Counted from the first letter of the stretch, positions 34,942-45,755 are shown. The stretch is DNA of 64,000 nucleotides from Plasmodiophora brassicae (GCA_039704465.1 JASFAU010000001.1:992001-1056000); one strand, 5' to 3'. Notes: generated by a model from the letters alone, not told the origin. Translations and numbers: made by a program.

Positions 34942-35683
34942 TGCACATCAGCGCCGTAATATAGTTTACTGGTTCAATGATCAGACGGTGATGCGGTTGG
35001 GTCGCTACCTGTCTCTGTATATCGCTTAGCCAGTCTTGAACGCGAAGACGTCGGGACGCTGTAAAGGTACGTACACGTTCGTTCTGCTTTGACTGCAAGT
35101 AAATGAACAAGTTGCCCCCATCATCTACGGCAGACCTGTGAACCATTGGCAGACTGCCACAGCAGCTCACACATGTTCTGAAGAGATGGTACCGCGCCTT
35201 CTTACCCGGTGGGAGACCGAAAGACAAGATCTGTGTCCCCAACAAGCATGCCGTGCTATCAGTATGCGAGTTTCATGCCTTCGGACCGGTGACGTCACCG
35301 GGTTCGGAAGGAGACAGCCTGACAGCGCCGGGTTGAAGCACGCCTGCCCATTCCTGATCCAGCTGGTTCAAGAATCCCCGTACAGGGAGTTCCATAACGA
35401 AAGTCGTACGCGGGGATCTTGAACCCTGGCAACTGCCAACTGCCAGCTATTTCGATTTGGCAAATTGTATGTAGCAAACGGAAGGATGCCTGCAGGTACC
35501 AACATACCCCGTGGTGCCCAGGGAGGTTGCAAAACATAAATAGCAGAGCCCCAGTGGCGGAACCCGGCCAAAGTCCGTGGGGCGTGGCCGCGTGGTCCCT
35601 GAAACCGCGGAGTCCGCCTGCAAGCCATTGCTCCTCAAATTGTATTTGACTCGCCAACACGAGCTGGTGGTCTACACGCCGCC
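34942..35683. other. Intergenic, no gene seen
   Basis: About 740 bases with lower GC. Frames of up to 120 codons on the minus strand have no similarity and appear random. Confidence 0.4.
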
Positions 35684-36800
35684 ATGCCCATCAGCAATCG
35701 CACAGGCGTCTGTCCCGTACTGGCGTCCATCGTCATCATCATCGGCCTTCTCTGCAATGGTATTGATTCTGTCGTGCTCCGCTCCAGTGATGGCGTTCTG
35801 CATCGCATCAACACGTCGACCGCCGTTGCTCAGTCCCAGGTGCTGCATCACCTGATCAGTGATGTTGGCGAAAGCGATGACCCCGTTCCTGTCCCCAATG
35901 TTGCCAATGTCGAGCTGGAACCGATTGTGGAGTACATGAACAACGTCACGGACGATAAGGTACGATATACCATTGTTTGCTGATCTTCAGCGACAATCGC
36001 TGACTGGACCATATCAGACCGGCCGCGCCACCGAGTTGGCCCGAGATAGCATCGGCGCGATGGCGCTGGAAGACCAGTGTCGACTCTTGGAAGCCGCAGA
36101 TTACCTTATCGTGCAATCGCTCATTCACGTGATCGCTGCGGGGCGCTCCTGGGCCGATATCCGGGCGATGCGTGAGCTTCTACCGACGAATTGCTTTTGG
36201 TTGCTTTTGTACAAAGCCCAGAGCACGTCCAGGCTTAATGAGATGGCCGATACGAATGAGCAGAAAGCAATTGCCAGGCAGGTTCTTGGTCTTCTCGTGC
36301 ATCCGGGCAACGCCACTGTCGTCAATCGCGCTGAATGGTCCCCCCACTTGAATCTGTTGCACTGGGCCGTTGTGAAGAACGAGGAAACGGTTGTCGAGCT
36401 ACTCCTGAAAGTACATGGCATCGATGTCAACGCACGCGGACACATCTTCTCAGAGACACCACTGCACTTGGCGGCAGTGATGGGCCACAGTACAATTGTC
36501 AAGTTGCTGCTCAAAGCGCCCGGGGTCGACGTCAACGCTCGGGACGTCTCGCTGCTGTCGCCGTTGCACTATGCTGTGACGACCGGGCAGACCGCCATCG
36601 TCGAATTGCTGCTGAACGCCCCCGGGATCGACATCGACGCCCGCGATGACAAACGGGAGACACCGCTGCGCCTGACAACCAGGTTCGGACATGATGACAT
36701 CATCCGATTGCTTCGGGATGCCCGTCGGCCCGCCAGTACCACGCGTCGTGTGAAGAAGGCGTTGTCCGGCTGGCTACGGAAGCTGTGCCTGAGGCCCTGA
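35684..36800 (+). CDS. Skp1-like POZ protein with ankyrin repeats
   Basis: Exons 35684-35959 and 35991-36800, separated by a 31-base intron (GTACGA to TTCAG); 361 residues. Residues 30-92 match the Skp1 BTB/POZ fold: VVLRSSDGVLHRI, then VLHHLISDVG, and VPVPNVANVELEPIVEYM. Exon 2 continues with the Skp1 dimerisation-like LLEAADYLIVQSLIHVIA. From about residue 195 there are three to four ankyrin repeats (TPLHLAAVMGHSTIVKLLL, SPLHYAVTTGQTAIVELLL). Skp1 is the adaptor linking F-box proteins to cullin-1 ubiquitin ligases; a fusion with ankyrin repeats would combine adaptor and substrate recognition. The first 28 residues are hydrophobic (LASIVIIIGLLCNG), which is odd for a cytosolic adaptor and may mean that the true first exon lies elsewhere. 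Confidence 0.75.
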
Positions 36801-36945
36801 TACGCAGCGTGCCCGCGTCCATTCGTGCACCTGGCATGCAGTGGACGGTCGGTGGTGGTTACTGGCCAAAGTCTACAATGAACATGCCATGATAGGTTGT
36901 GACGCAGTGCTGGCAATAATGGTTCATCATTGGGGACCCGGACGG

Positions 36946-37143
36946 CTATGCGGACGACGTCTGGATGGCGGCCTGTAGCACCTGGTAGGCGCTTGACACG
37001 ACCAGGACGAAGCTGATCACGGCGACGACGGTGTCGACCTTCATGTCTGCGACGGCGCCGACGCCACTCAACGTGTGACAATTTGTGGGGCGGCGCGTCC
37101 CCCTCCGGCCAACGGTGGTACCTGGCGGCGGTTGCTCTGCCAT
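36946..37143 (-). CDS. Small tail-anchored protein, Sec61-beta-like candidate
   Basis: 65 residues from ATG at 37143 to the stop at 36946. It has a polar Pro/Gly/Arg-rich N-terminus (PPPGTTVGRRGTRRPT) and one C-terminal hydrophobic helix (VDTVVAVISFVLVVSSAYQV), the layout of a tail-anchored ER protein. The segment MKVDTVVAVISF resembles the GLKVxPxxVLVLSL segment that opens the Sec61-beta membrane helix. The similarity is short and other small tail-anchored proteins such as TOM or OST subunits cannot be excluded. Confidence 0.45.
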   Translation of the reverse strand: MAEQPPPGTTVGRRGTRRPTNCHTLSGVGAVADMKVDTVVAVISFVLVVSSAYQVLQAAIQTSSA

Positions 37144-37239
37144 TATAGCATTGGCGCTTACTATGTAGTACGGTCGCCGAGAGTGCCACCTCCATGGGGT
37201 ACGGTCTAGCTGTATATGGTCATAATTGCCTTTGCCGCC

Positions 37240-37821
37240 ATGATCAACGCTCGCTTCCTCGTCGTCTGCGCGCTCGTCCCGCTGCTCGCCATCACCTTCG
37301 TCCATTCGTCGGACAAGGCGGCCGTCGTGGCGGATGACATCGGCTCGAGTGGCGCCGCCGGCCACGACAGTTCGTCGTCGTTGAAGGAGGACCTGGTCGC
37401 ACCGTCGCACGATGGAGACCCGAACCTCGAGCAAGTCCAAGCGGCCGTCAATGACGAACTCGGCGACGAAGACTACGACTACCAAGACGAGGAGCTGTAC
37501 GATGACAACGATGACGACGTGTTCTTCGACGAAGAAGAAGGCGAATATGAATACGACGACGACTATGTCGAAGGAGAGGGCGACGGAGGGGCACTGTACG
37601 AGGACGAGGAGGACGTCATCTGCGACGATATCGGATGCTATTACCCCGACGAGGAAGCCAGCCACGACGAGGACGAACACGGCGTGGACCCGTCTGCCGC
37701 CGACATTCCTGACACGAAGCCGATCGTGGATGTTCCCGACCAGAAACCAGCTGTTGCGCCCGTCGTCGCCCCCGGAAACGTCCTCGTCAGCGTCGACCAG
37801 GCCTCCGAGCCACAGGCCTAA
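37240..37821 (+). CDS. Secreted highly acidic protein
   Basis: 193 residues from ATG at 37240 (37216 also possible). It opens with a clear signal peptide (MINARFLVVCALVPLLAITF). Residues about 65-150 are dominated by Asp, Glu and Tyr (EDYDYQDEELYDDNDDDVFF), and the end is Pro/Val/Ala-rich. Two Cys (CDDIGC) may form a disulphide. Low-complexity acidic secreted proteins often bind calcium or basic polymers, but no specific function can be assigned. Start codon at 37240 is chosen because the hydrophobic core begins immediately after it. Confidence 0.6.
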   Translation: MINARFLVVCALVPLLAITFVHSSDKAAVVADDIGSSGAAGHDSSSSLKEDLVAPSHDGDPNLEQVQAAVNDELGDEDYDYQDEELYDDNDDDVFFDEEEGEYEYDDDYVEGEGDGGALYEDEEDVICDDIGCYYPDEEASHDEDEHGVDPSAADIPDTKPIVDVPDQKPAVAPVVAPGNVLVSVDQASEPQA

Positions 37822-38027
37822 GCTGGTCTGCCTCCTGCGCTCTCCCTTACTATCCCAATGAACAATGCATTTCGAACCCCCAGGCGCTGGAGTCGGGAAT
37901 CCACTGGCAGGGCCCGGACCGGTCGACCTCTGGGCCGACAGGACCACTGGATAGGTTCGGATGGTGGCACACACGATCCCCAGTGGGGTACGTACACCGG
38001 GTACGCGCGCTGACCCAGTCGCGCTAT

Positions 38028-38985
38028 ATGGTGCCGGTCGCGTTGGATTACGAAGCCACTGGAACGGCCGTCGTCATCGTCGCCTCCGCCGCCGTCGCGA
38101 TTCTGGCGGGCATCGCGGCCTGCACGTCGGTGACCGTCTATCGCGGCGGGCGCAACGCCTCGCTGATCCTCACCTGCCAATACGGCGCCGTCGTATGCGG
38201 GACGCTGTCGATCGCGGGCGTCGTCGCCCAGTACTCTAGGCGATGGGATCCAGAGGCCGATGCTATCGCGTGCGGCTTCCTGCCACGATGGTCCGGCGTG
38301 CTCTGTAAGGCATGGCGCCCGGGGCGCGCCCGCCCCTCCGCTGGACTGATTGGCGAGCACAGATTTCATGGAGATGGCGTTCGCGCTGCAATTCTTGCAC
38401 GCGCGCGTCCTGCTGGCGACACCGGGCGACGCAGGGACCCCGTTGATGAGAGCCCTGCAACTGGGCATATACGCTATCGTCCCGTTTGCAACCGTGACGG
38501 CGATCCTGTCGGAGGGGAGAATCATGGCAAGCACCGGCTTCTGCCTGCCGTACTACCCGACAGTGATCACCGTCCTTGTCGTCGTTGCGGTCGCCGCGTT
38601 CGGCGCGTCGCTGGTCTACAAGTTCTACACAGCGCTCGTCGTGCACAGCCGTGCCCGCGCCGGCGCCGCTGGCCCCGACAACGGCACCGACATCGCCTGC
38701 GAGGGCCAGAATATGTACCAGGTCGCCGTCAAGAACGTCGTCTGTTCGTCCATCGCCATGGCCTGTACGCTGTCGACCGGGATCTTCTTCATGATGGTCG
38801 ATTTCCTGTACGGCGGCGAACCGACGCCCCTGGCCGTGATCGGCGACCTATGCGGCGTGGTCGACATGGTCGTCAACATCCTGGCGCTCTGCGTCTGTAG
38901 CTATCGATGGATGCCCAAGGAGGTTCGCGCCTGCGTTCGCCATGCCCGGCAGCATGGCGCATCCATCATCCCGACGCCCCATTAA
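38028..38985 (+). CDS. Seven-TM receptor-like protein
   Basis: Exons 38028-38304 and 38363-38985; 299 residues; intron 58 bases with donor GTAAGG and acceptor CACAG. Seven hydrophobic helices can be counted: VVIVASAAVAILAGIAACTS, QYGAVVCGTLSIAGVVAQ, MEMAFALQFLHARVLLA, LGIYAIVPFATVTAIL, VITVLVVVAVAAFGASLVY, SSIAMACTLSTGIFFMMVDF and VVDMVVNILALCVCSYRW. The layout fits a GPCR-like protein or the serpentine regulators seen in protists, but no family motif (DRY, NPxxY) is present. No RGS domain follows, unlike the array nearby. Likely a membrane receptor or channel-like protein of unknown ligand. Confidence 0.65.
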
Positions 38986-39300
38986 AGTGGCAAGTCCAGT
39001 CCACAACAGAGCATTGTCCCGCACGTGATTCGGACGAATAGCAATCCGCTAAGCAGGCCCTGTATAGTTGTTGCTGTCGGAAGCGGGCGTGACGCCTATC
39101 GTGTACATCCAGCGCTGCGTGCCTAATTCGGGGATCTGGCCGCCAGCCGCCTCGGTCTAAAAGCAGATTCGGCTGGGCCTGGCGTGGCTAATTCCGGTCT
39201 GGTCACCCCCGCGGCGTGTGGTGTTTGCCGGCAACGGTCATCATTTCGCTAGCGACCGAGTTTCCCCGACGACTCAACCCCCTGTCCAGTGCCACAAGCC
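38986..39300. other. Intergenic, alpha-actinin promoter region
   Basis: About 315 bases ahead of a highly codon-biased gene. No TATA element is certain; nothing else recognised. Confidence 0.35.
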
Positions 39301-40911
39301 ATGTCAGCCCCGTCCAGCCCCAGCAACGTGGAGGCGCTTCGTGACGAGCGTGAGCGCATGCAGGCGACGACGTTCACGCGTTGGGCGAACAACCACCTGC
39401 GTCGACGCGGGTTCGCCACGATCCCCGAGGACCAGGTCGCCGGCGCGTTCGACGACGGGATCGTACTGGCGCGCCTGCTCAACGCCCTGTTCGGCGTGTC
39501 GATCCCGAAGATGACGACGCCGGCCCCGTCCGACATCGTCCGGATCGACAACATCACGCTGGCGTTCAAGATGATCGACGACGCGAACGTGAAGACGAAC
39601 TTCCTCAAGACGCACCACCTGATCGAGCACGACAAGAAGATGGTCCTCGGCATGCTCTGGGCGTTCATCCTCGAGTACGCCATCAAGGGCATCTCGGTCG
39701 ACGACATGACGGCCCGCGAAGGCCTCCTGCAATGGTGCCGCAAGCAGACCAAGGGGTACAAGGTCAACCAGGCCGACCTCATGGACCTGCAGAACTTCTC
39801 CAGCGACTGGAAATCCGGCCTGGCGTTCTGCGCCCTGATCCACCGCCATCGCCCCGACCTCCTGTCCTACGACGACGCCCTGGCCAGCAACGACGCGGCC
39901 GCCAACCTCGAACTCGCCTTCTCCGTCGCCGAGAAGCACCTGGACATCCCCCGCCTGCTCGACGTGGACGACATCGTCGCCGTGCCTCGCCCGGACGAGC
40001 GCTCCGTCATGACGTACGTCGCCGAGTTCTTCCACCGGTTCGCCTCCGAGGAGCACCGGCGCCTGGCCATCGACCGCGTCGCCGCGTTCGCCAAGTTCTC
40101 CAGGACCATGTCGGCCCGGTGCGACGAGTACGAGCGTCGCGCGCGCGACCTGCTCGCCTGGGTCGACTCGGCCGCCGGCAAGTTCAGCGTCACGCTTCGC
40201 GAGCTCGAGGTCGACACCGTCGAGAGGACCCTCGCCCTGCTCAGCGACCTGCGCCAGTTCGTCGTGTCGGAGAAGCCGGGCAAGGTCGCCGAGATGATGG
40301 ACCTGGAGGCCATCATGGCCGAGATCCAGACCGAGCTCCGGGTGAACGGGCGCGCCCCGTTCGCCACCGACCTGTCGTCGGACGCGATCCAGGCGGCGTT
40401 CGACAGGCTGAACGGTGCCCAGCGGTCGTACGCCGACATGGTGCGCCAGCACCGCCTGACGTTCGTGAAGAAGGCGGAGCGCGACTCGACGCACGCCGAC
40501 AAGCTCGCCGACTTCGAGGCGACGTTCGCCCATTTCGACGCCGACAGGAACGGCCTGCTGTCGAAGCCCGAATTCAAGGCGGCGTGCAACTCGCTGGGCG
40601 TCCCGTTCAAGACCGAGGCTGCGTTCGAGGCGCTCGTCGACCGCATCACGACCGACAGCGGCGTGCCGAAGGACGCGTTCCACAAGTTCCTCGGGGACCT
40701 GTACGCCGACCGGGACACGCCCGAGGAAGTCACCGAGTCGTTCGCCCAGCTGGCCGACAACGGCGCGTTCCTGTCGACCCATCAGCTGACGTCGTGCGCG
40801 CTCCCGAAGGAGGTCCACGACTACCTGGTGGCGTCGATCCCCCGCGCTGTTGACAATGACGACCTCCTCGACTATCGCGCGTTCGTCGCCCAGACCTTCA
40901 AAGCGCTTTGA
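39301..40911 (+). CDS. Short alpha-actinin
   Basis: 536 residues, no intron. Alpha-actinin cross-links actin filaments. Two calponin-homology domains form the actin-binding region: FTRWANNHLRRRGFATIP and FDDGIVLARLLNALFGV in CH1 (residues 20-130), and LLQWCRKQTKGYKVNQADL and FCALIHRHRPDLL in CH2 (140-245). A helical rod of about 140 residues follows, room for only one spectrin-like repeat instead of the four of animals. The C-terminus carries EF-hands; the first has a complete loop DADRNGLLSKPE, so calcium regulation is plausible, while later loops look degenerate. Codons are almost entirely G/C-ending, suggesting high expression. Short rods are known in protist and fungal alpha-actinins. Confidence 0.95.
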   Translation: MSAPSSPSNVEALRDERERMQATTFTRWANNHLRRRGFATIPEDQVAGAFDDGIVLARLLNALFGVSIPKMTTPAPSDIVRIDNITLAFKMIDDANVKTNFLKTHHLIEHDKKMVLGMLWAFILEYAIKGISVDDMTAREGLLQWCRKQTKGYKVNQADLMDLQNFSSDWKSGLAFCALIHRHRPDLLSYDDALASNDAAANLELAFSVAEKHLDIPRLLDVDDIVAVPRPDERSVMTYVAEFFHRFASEEHRRLAIDRVAAFAKFSRTMSARCDEYERRARDLLAWVDSAAGKFSVTLRELEVDTVERTLALLSDLRQFVVSEKPGKVAEMMDLEAIMAEIQTELRVNGRAPFATDLSSDAIQAAFDRLNGAQRSYADMVRQHRLTFVKKAERDSTHADKLADFEATFAHFDADRNGLLSKPEFKAACNSLGVPFKTEAAFEALVDRITTDSGVPKDAFHKFLGDLYADRDTPEEVTESFAQLADNGAFLSTHQLTSCALPKEVHDYLVASIPRAVDNDDLLDYRAFVAQTFKAL

Positions 40912-41000
40912 GCAGCGGCCGCTGCTGCTGCTGATGTTGCAATACAGTTTCCTATTAAGACGATCGTGGTCGGGCGTACCGATCCCCTTGGGGGAGGACA

Positions 41001-42516
41001 ATGACTGGCGCGGCCGTGGTCATCTTCTGGATCGTGACCGATGTGGCCGTGCTCGCGTACGGTGGCGTCGGGCTGGCCCTGTTCTGGATCCGCATGGACC
41101 TGTGGCCGATTCGTCAGCGCCTGCCGATGGAGGTGCTGGCTGGCGCCCTGTTCACCTGGCTGTGCGGCGTGTCGCTGGCGACGATGAACGTCGTCGTGGA
41201 CTACGCGCCCGCGTTCTGGATGGTGTATATCTCGCAGCTGTTCATGCTGCTGGCAGCGGACACGTTCACGATCGTGGCGCTGACCCTGTGGCTCATGTTC
41301 AACCGGACGCAGGACCAGCTGAAGATCGTCCAGTCCGTCGACGACGCCGACCGGTTGCGCGGCGCCGTTCGACAGCTGACGATCATTCAGGCGTTGCTGA
41401 ATCGGCGACCGCGCATTGCCTACGTCGTCGTCAACGCTGTCGGGTACACGGTCGTGGCGGTCTGGTACGCGTCTGGGTACCCGGAGCTGTTCACGCTCGT
41501 CGAGAGCGACCTGTCCTGGGATGCCACGTCACCTGCCACCATCCTGGAGAACATTGGCGTGTACAAGATGGGCGTCTGCATGCTCCTGATCATCTTCCTG
41601 TCGTACCGGCTGCGGATCGTGTCCGATTCGCTCGGCATCAAACGCGGCCTGAAGCAGGTTGGCATTTCCTCGTTGGTCGGCGTCGTCATCTATGTGTTCG
41701 TGACCGGGCCCATAACGGGGCTCACCGGCGGCGTCGTCAGCGTGAATTCCATCGTCGCCGTCATCAACTGCGTCATCGTCATCACCTTGTAGGGAACGGC
41801 CGTTCCAATTCATCCCGCTCGATCGACAATCGTGACCCGTTGTATATTAGATCGGTCCATGTCCCCGTCCGGCATTCGTACTCGCATCGGCCGGGCGCGC
41901 TGGACCAGGCCGTCTGCAATATAGGCCAGTTCGAGGTGTTCCTGTGTACGACCCCAGGGTTCACAGCGTTCAAGTCGGGAAACGTGTCAGCCGCGCGCCC
42001 TCCCGGCACGTCTCGCTGATCCCTTGTTGATCACGTAGGAGGCATCTGGAGTTGGAGTTTGCCCTGGAGAATCTGCTGTTCTGGAAGGCCGCCCAGGACT
42101 ACCGACGAACGTTCGCCGAGAGCTCGTCCCGGTCAGCGCGGTTGGCGCTGGACATATTCCAGCAGTACCTGGCGCCGAATGCCCCATTCGAGGTGAACCT
42201 GGACGGGGACCTGCTGCGCCTGTTCAGGACCAACTTCGCGCCCGGATGCGGCGCGGGCGATCTCGTCCAACGAGGCGTCCTGACGAGAGATCTGTTCAGC
42301 AAAGCGTCGACGACGGTGCTGGCGTTGATGTACTGGAATTCGCTGGGCAGGTTTCGCGAGGCCCAACCCGACGTCTGGGAGAAGTTCATGCACGGCGCCC
42401 AGGAGGACGCAATCCTGGCCCAGTTCGAGACACAGCATACGATGACGATCGTTGTGAAGCCGCGCGGGACGGAAACCAACAAGTCGCTGGACACGCAGCA
42501 AGCCGGCGAGGAATGA
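41001..42516 (+). CDS. 7TM-RGS protein, array copy 1
   Basis: Exons 41001-41788, 41851-41985, 42039-42516; 466 residues; introns 62 and 53 bases. Residues 1-262 contain seven helices (first VVIFWIVTDVAVLAYGGVGL, last VNSIVAVINCVIVITL). After a short linker (HSYSHRPGALDQ) the RGS domain runs from about 290 to 420 with FEVFLCTTPGFTAFK, ENLLFWKAAQDYRRTF, APFEVNLDGDLLRLF and LMYWNSLGRFREAQPDVWEKF. The Glu-Asn and Asn residues that stabilise G-alpha in known RGS proteins are kept, so GTPase-activating function is likely. It is the first member of the array and starts 89 bases after the alpha-actinin stop. Architecture resembles plant AtRGS1, a glucose-responsive 7TM-RGS regulator. Confidence 0.88.
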
Positions 42517-42886
42517 AGCTGAGTGTAATGGCGCTCCCGTAAAGCTGGCAATATACGTGTGTGCCGAGGAGCATGGCACCTTGCCATCTGGTAATATGGG
42601 GCCTAGGTCCGGTGTCGGGATCGTGGAACCAGGCATGGCGTCTGGATGGGTCGCCGGGGCACCATCTTTCCACCTTTGTAGGAGAAGGTCGCCGATTGCA
42701 ACGTGATCGACGTGGACGACAGGCCCTACTCTACGGGCGGAGGGGCCGGTAGCCGACTCGGTAGCGCCTGCCGATCTATATCTTCAACGATATGCCACCC
42801 TGATTGCAACCAATACCACAATACCTGCCCTGTGTTATTTATCGTGATCCCCGGGGTACCACTCAACGACTAAAGAGGATCCCTCA

Positions 42887-44381
42887 ATGGCCAATGACGA
42901 CGACGGCGTGGGCATCTTCTGGATCGTGCTGAGTGTAGCCACGTTTACGTATGGTGGCATTGGGCTGGCCATGTTTTACTTTCGAATGGATCGGTGGCCG
43001 ATTCGGCAGCGCCTGCCCATGGAGATGCTGGCCGGCAGCGTCTTCGTTTGGATCTTCGCCCTGTCGCTGTCCGTCCTGAACGCCCTGATCGACTACACGC
43101 CGACGTTCTGGATGCTGTTTATCCCTGCGACCTTCATGCTACTCGCGACTGACACGTTCACCATCGTCACGCTGACGCTCTGGCTGATGTTCAACAGGAC
43201 CCAGGACCAACTGAAGGTTGCCCAATCCGTAGACGACGCCGGCCAAATGAGAAGCGCCGTTCGCCAGCTGGCTGTTGTAAAGGGTCTGCTCGGCCGTCGA
43301 CCACGTATCGCATACGTCGTCGCCAATGCCATCGTGTACACGATCGTCGCCGTGGCCTACACGTGCAGGTACCCATTTCTGTTCACTGTGATCGAGATGG
43401 ATACAACGTGGAGCTCATCGTCACCCGCGCGCATCCTCGAGGACATTGGCGTCTACAAGATGGGCATATCCATGGTCCTTATCATCACCCTGTCATTCCG
43501 GCTGCGGATCGTGTCGGACGCGCTCGGCATCAAACGGAGCTTGAAACGGATGGGCTGTTGCTCCCTGGTCGGCCTCATCGTCTATGTGTTCGCGTCCCCA
43601 TCGCTTATGGACGTCACTGGGCACATCCTCAGCGTCAACGCAGTCGTCGCCATACTCGTCTCTGTCGTTCTGCTCACACTGTAATGGGGCCGCACCTGTA
43701 GCTGGCCCATGTGAGGAGTCTTATCGGTGGACAGAGCTATTCATGTTCCGGTGTGGCACTCGTATTCACAACAGTTGGGCGCTCTCGACCAGGCCGTCTA
43801 CGATGTGGACCTGTTCGAAGTGTTCCTATCGACGCCTGAAGGCTTCGCAACGTTCAAGTCAGAAATCGGTGGCGCCACTGCTGAGCTTGCGCTCGTGCTG
43901 ATACTTGTACGTTAACAGGAAGCAGCTTGAATCGGAATTCGCTCTGGAGAATTTGCTGTTCTGGAAGGCCGTCCAGGATTACCGACGGTCGTTCACCGAG
44001 AGCTCAAGTACGAGGACCGCCCGTATGGCGCTTGACATATTCGCACAGTACCTGGCACCCAGCGCACCATTCGAAGTAAATCTGGACGGCGCCCTGCTGC
44101 GCCTCTTCAGGGCCAAATTCCCGTCCGGGTGCTCCGAGGGCGACTTGATCCAACGAGGGATCCTAACGAGCGACTGCTTCAACAAAGCGTCGACGACGGT
44201 GCTGTCGTTGATGTACTGGAATTCGCTGGGCAGGTTCCGCGAGGCCCATCCCGACGTCTGGAAGAACTTTATGGATTTGGCGCACGAGAATGCAATTCTG
44301 GCACAGATCGGGACACCGCATACCACGATCATTGCCGTCAAGCCTGGTCGGTCTGGGACAAGTCGAGGTAACGACTTTTGA
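42887..44381 (+). CDS. 7TM-RGS protein, array copy 2, second intron unclear
   Basis: Exon 1 is 42887-43680 and exon 2 starts at 43735; exon 3 begins at about 43919 and ends at the stop 44379-44381. Helices and RGS motifs parallel copy 1 (DRWPIRQRLPMEMLAGS; ENLLFWKAVQDYRRSF; APFEVNLDGALLRLF). The second intron is awkward: to reach KQLESEFALENLL in frame the donor must be in phase 2, yet no GT in that phase exists between FATFKSE and the acceptor GTTAACAG at 43918. A GC donor at GA/GCTTGC (about 43888) or the acceptor GGAAG with a 28-base intron would keep the frame. Either unusual splicing is used or this copy is becoming defective. All other RGS contact residues are intact. Confidence 0.75.
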
Positions 44382-44501
44382 GAGGAGCGTGGCGTCGCGC
44401 CTAGGCAATCTACGCATGATACATATAGGTACAAGCCCAACGACCGATGGCTGGTTTCCGCAGTGCATAGGCGATCGAGGTACCGAGGAGGCGGCTCAAC
44501 G

Positions 44502-45606
44502 ATGGACGACGTCGGCGTAGATGCCCTGTGGGTCGCACTGGGTTTAGCAATGTTCGCCTACGGAGGGGCCGGGCTCGTTCTGTTTTACATTCAGATGGGC
44601 CGATAGCCCATTCATTCACCAGCGCCTACCAGTGGAGATCCTGTCTGGGAGCTTGTGCGTCTGGATCCTTGCGCTGTCCGTCTCCGTCACGAACGCACTC
44701 GTGGCCTCCTGCCCCTGTTCTGGTCGGTGTACCTGCCTGCGACCTTCATGCTGCTGGCAGCGGACACGTTCTCCATTGCGGCACTAACGCTCTCGTTGAT
44801 GTGCAACCGGACGCAAGACCAGGAGCATCGCCCACGCAAGTGATACGAGCCGCATCGCAGCCGCCGTCCGTAGTCTGGCCGTCAGCCAGGTCCTACTTGA
44901 TCCCAGGCCCCGTATCTTGTACGTCGCCGTCAACGTTATTCTGTACACGATCGTAACGATCGGATAAACCATGGTCGTGCAGCCTGAACTGTTTGCCTTA
45001 GTACAGAAGCAACCCTTCTGGGGTCAGGCATCGCCCGCCAAGTTCCTCGAGAGCATCGGCGTCTACAAGATGGGCGTTAGCATGGTTGCCGTCAGCATCC
45101 TGTCGTCCCGGATGCGCATCGTGCCGGACGCGTTCGGGATCAACCGCGCCCTGAGGCAGATTGGTGCCTGCTCGTTGGTCGGCGTCACCATTTACGCGTT
45201 CATTGCTGGGCCGATTACGAATGCCACCGGGGGCGTCGTCAGCGTCAACTCCGTCGTCGCCATGGCCACCTCCGCCGTGATGCTGACCTTGTAACGTGAT
45301 GCGCTTCGCTTCGGAGACGTCGCGCTGTCCTCGTTTCATGTGCTGTCAGTTCCATTCATGTTCCCAAAAGGCGTATTCGACAAGGCATCTGGGGCGGTCC
45401 TGCTACTGATGCACTCGAATTCCCTGGGCAGGTTTCGTGTAGCGCACCCTGACATTTGGTGCGACTTCATCGCTCGCGTGCACGACGGTGCTGTCCTGGG
45501 CCAGGTCGGACGGCAACCGTTCCCGGCCAGCCGACATCAGGTGGCACTCTCTGAAACGACGGCAGCCGTTCATACTGTCTCCCCGACGACCGCTACAAGG
45601 ATCTGA
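44502..45606 (+). pseudogene. Decayed 7TM-RGS gene, array copy 3
   Basis: Starts with a plausible ATG (MDDVGVDALWVALGLAMF), but the conserved Trp of the WPIRQ motif is TAG at 44604. A small insertion after it shifts the frame (helix 2 is then read in two different frames), a further stop TAA lies at 44965 in helix 4, and most of the RGS domain is missing: the linker remnant VPFMFPKG is joined directly to VFDKASGAVLLLMHSNSLG at about 45370. Helices 5-7 (GVYKMGVSMVAVSILSSRMR) remain open. These lesions are independent and not explained by introns at the positions used in the sister genes, so it is a pseudogene derived from the array. Confidence 0.85.
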
Positions 45607-45755
45607 TGTGTGAGGGACCCTGCCCCATACAAGATGACGTATTTCTTGATGCCGTGTCTGGCGGTGGATCAACAAGGGCCTCGCCAGCTCATGTCGATTT
45701 CACAATACACGTCGTATGAATCGAGCGATCGATGGTACGACCATTGCCCTCCCCA

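Noticed and set aside
37440..37680. GAC/GAG-rich tract considered as a simple repeat.
   Set aside because: It lies in frame in the acidic secreted protein and is imperfect, so it was described as part of that gene.
36946..37974. 342-codon minus-strand frame reaching over the acidic secreted protein gene.
   Set aside because: Its right part is the antisense of the Asp/Glu repeats (giving Val/Leu/Phe runs). Only the last 65 codons look like an independent small protein, and only those were annotated.
39304..41001. 565-codon open frame on the minus strand opposite alpha-actinin, and a 490-codon frame on the plus strand in another phase.
   Set aside because: They arise because alpha-actinin uses almost only G/C-ending codons, which removes stops from other frames. 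Composition is Val/Gly/Arg/Glu or Arg/Pro/Gly biased with no family motif, while the alpha-actinin frame has unmistakable domains.
42161..42636. Minus-strand frames opposite the RGS exons of the array.
   Set aside because: They recur in each copy only because the coding strand is conserved; no independent motif.
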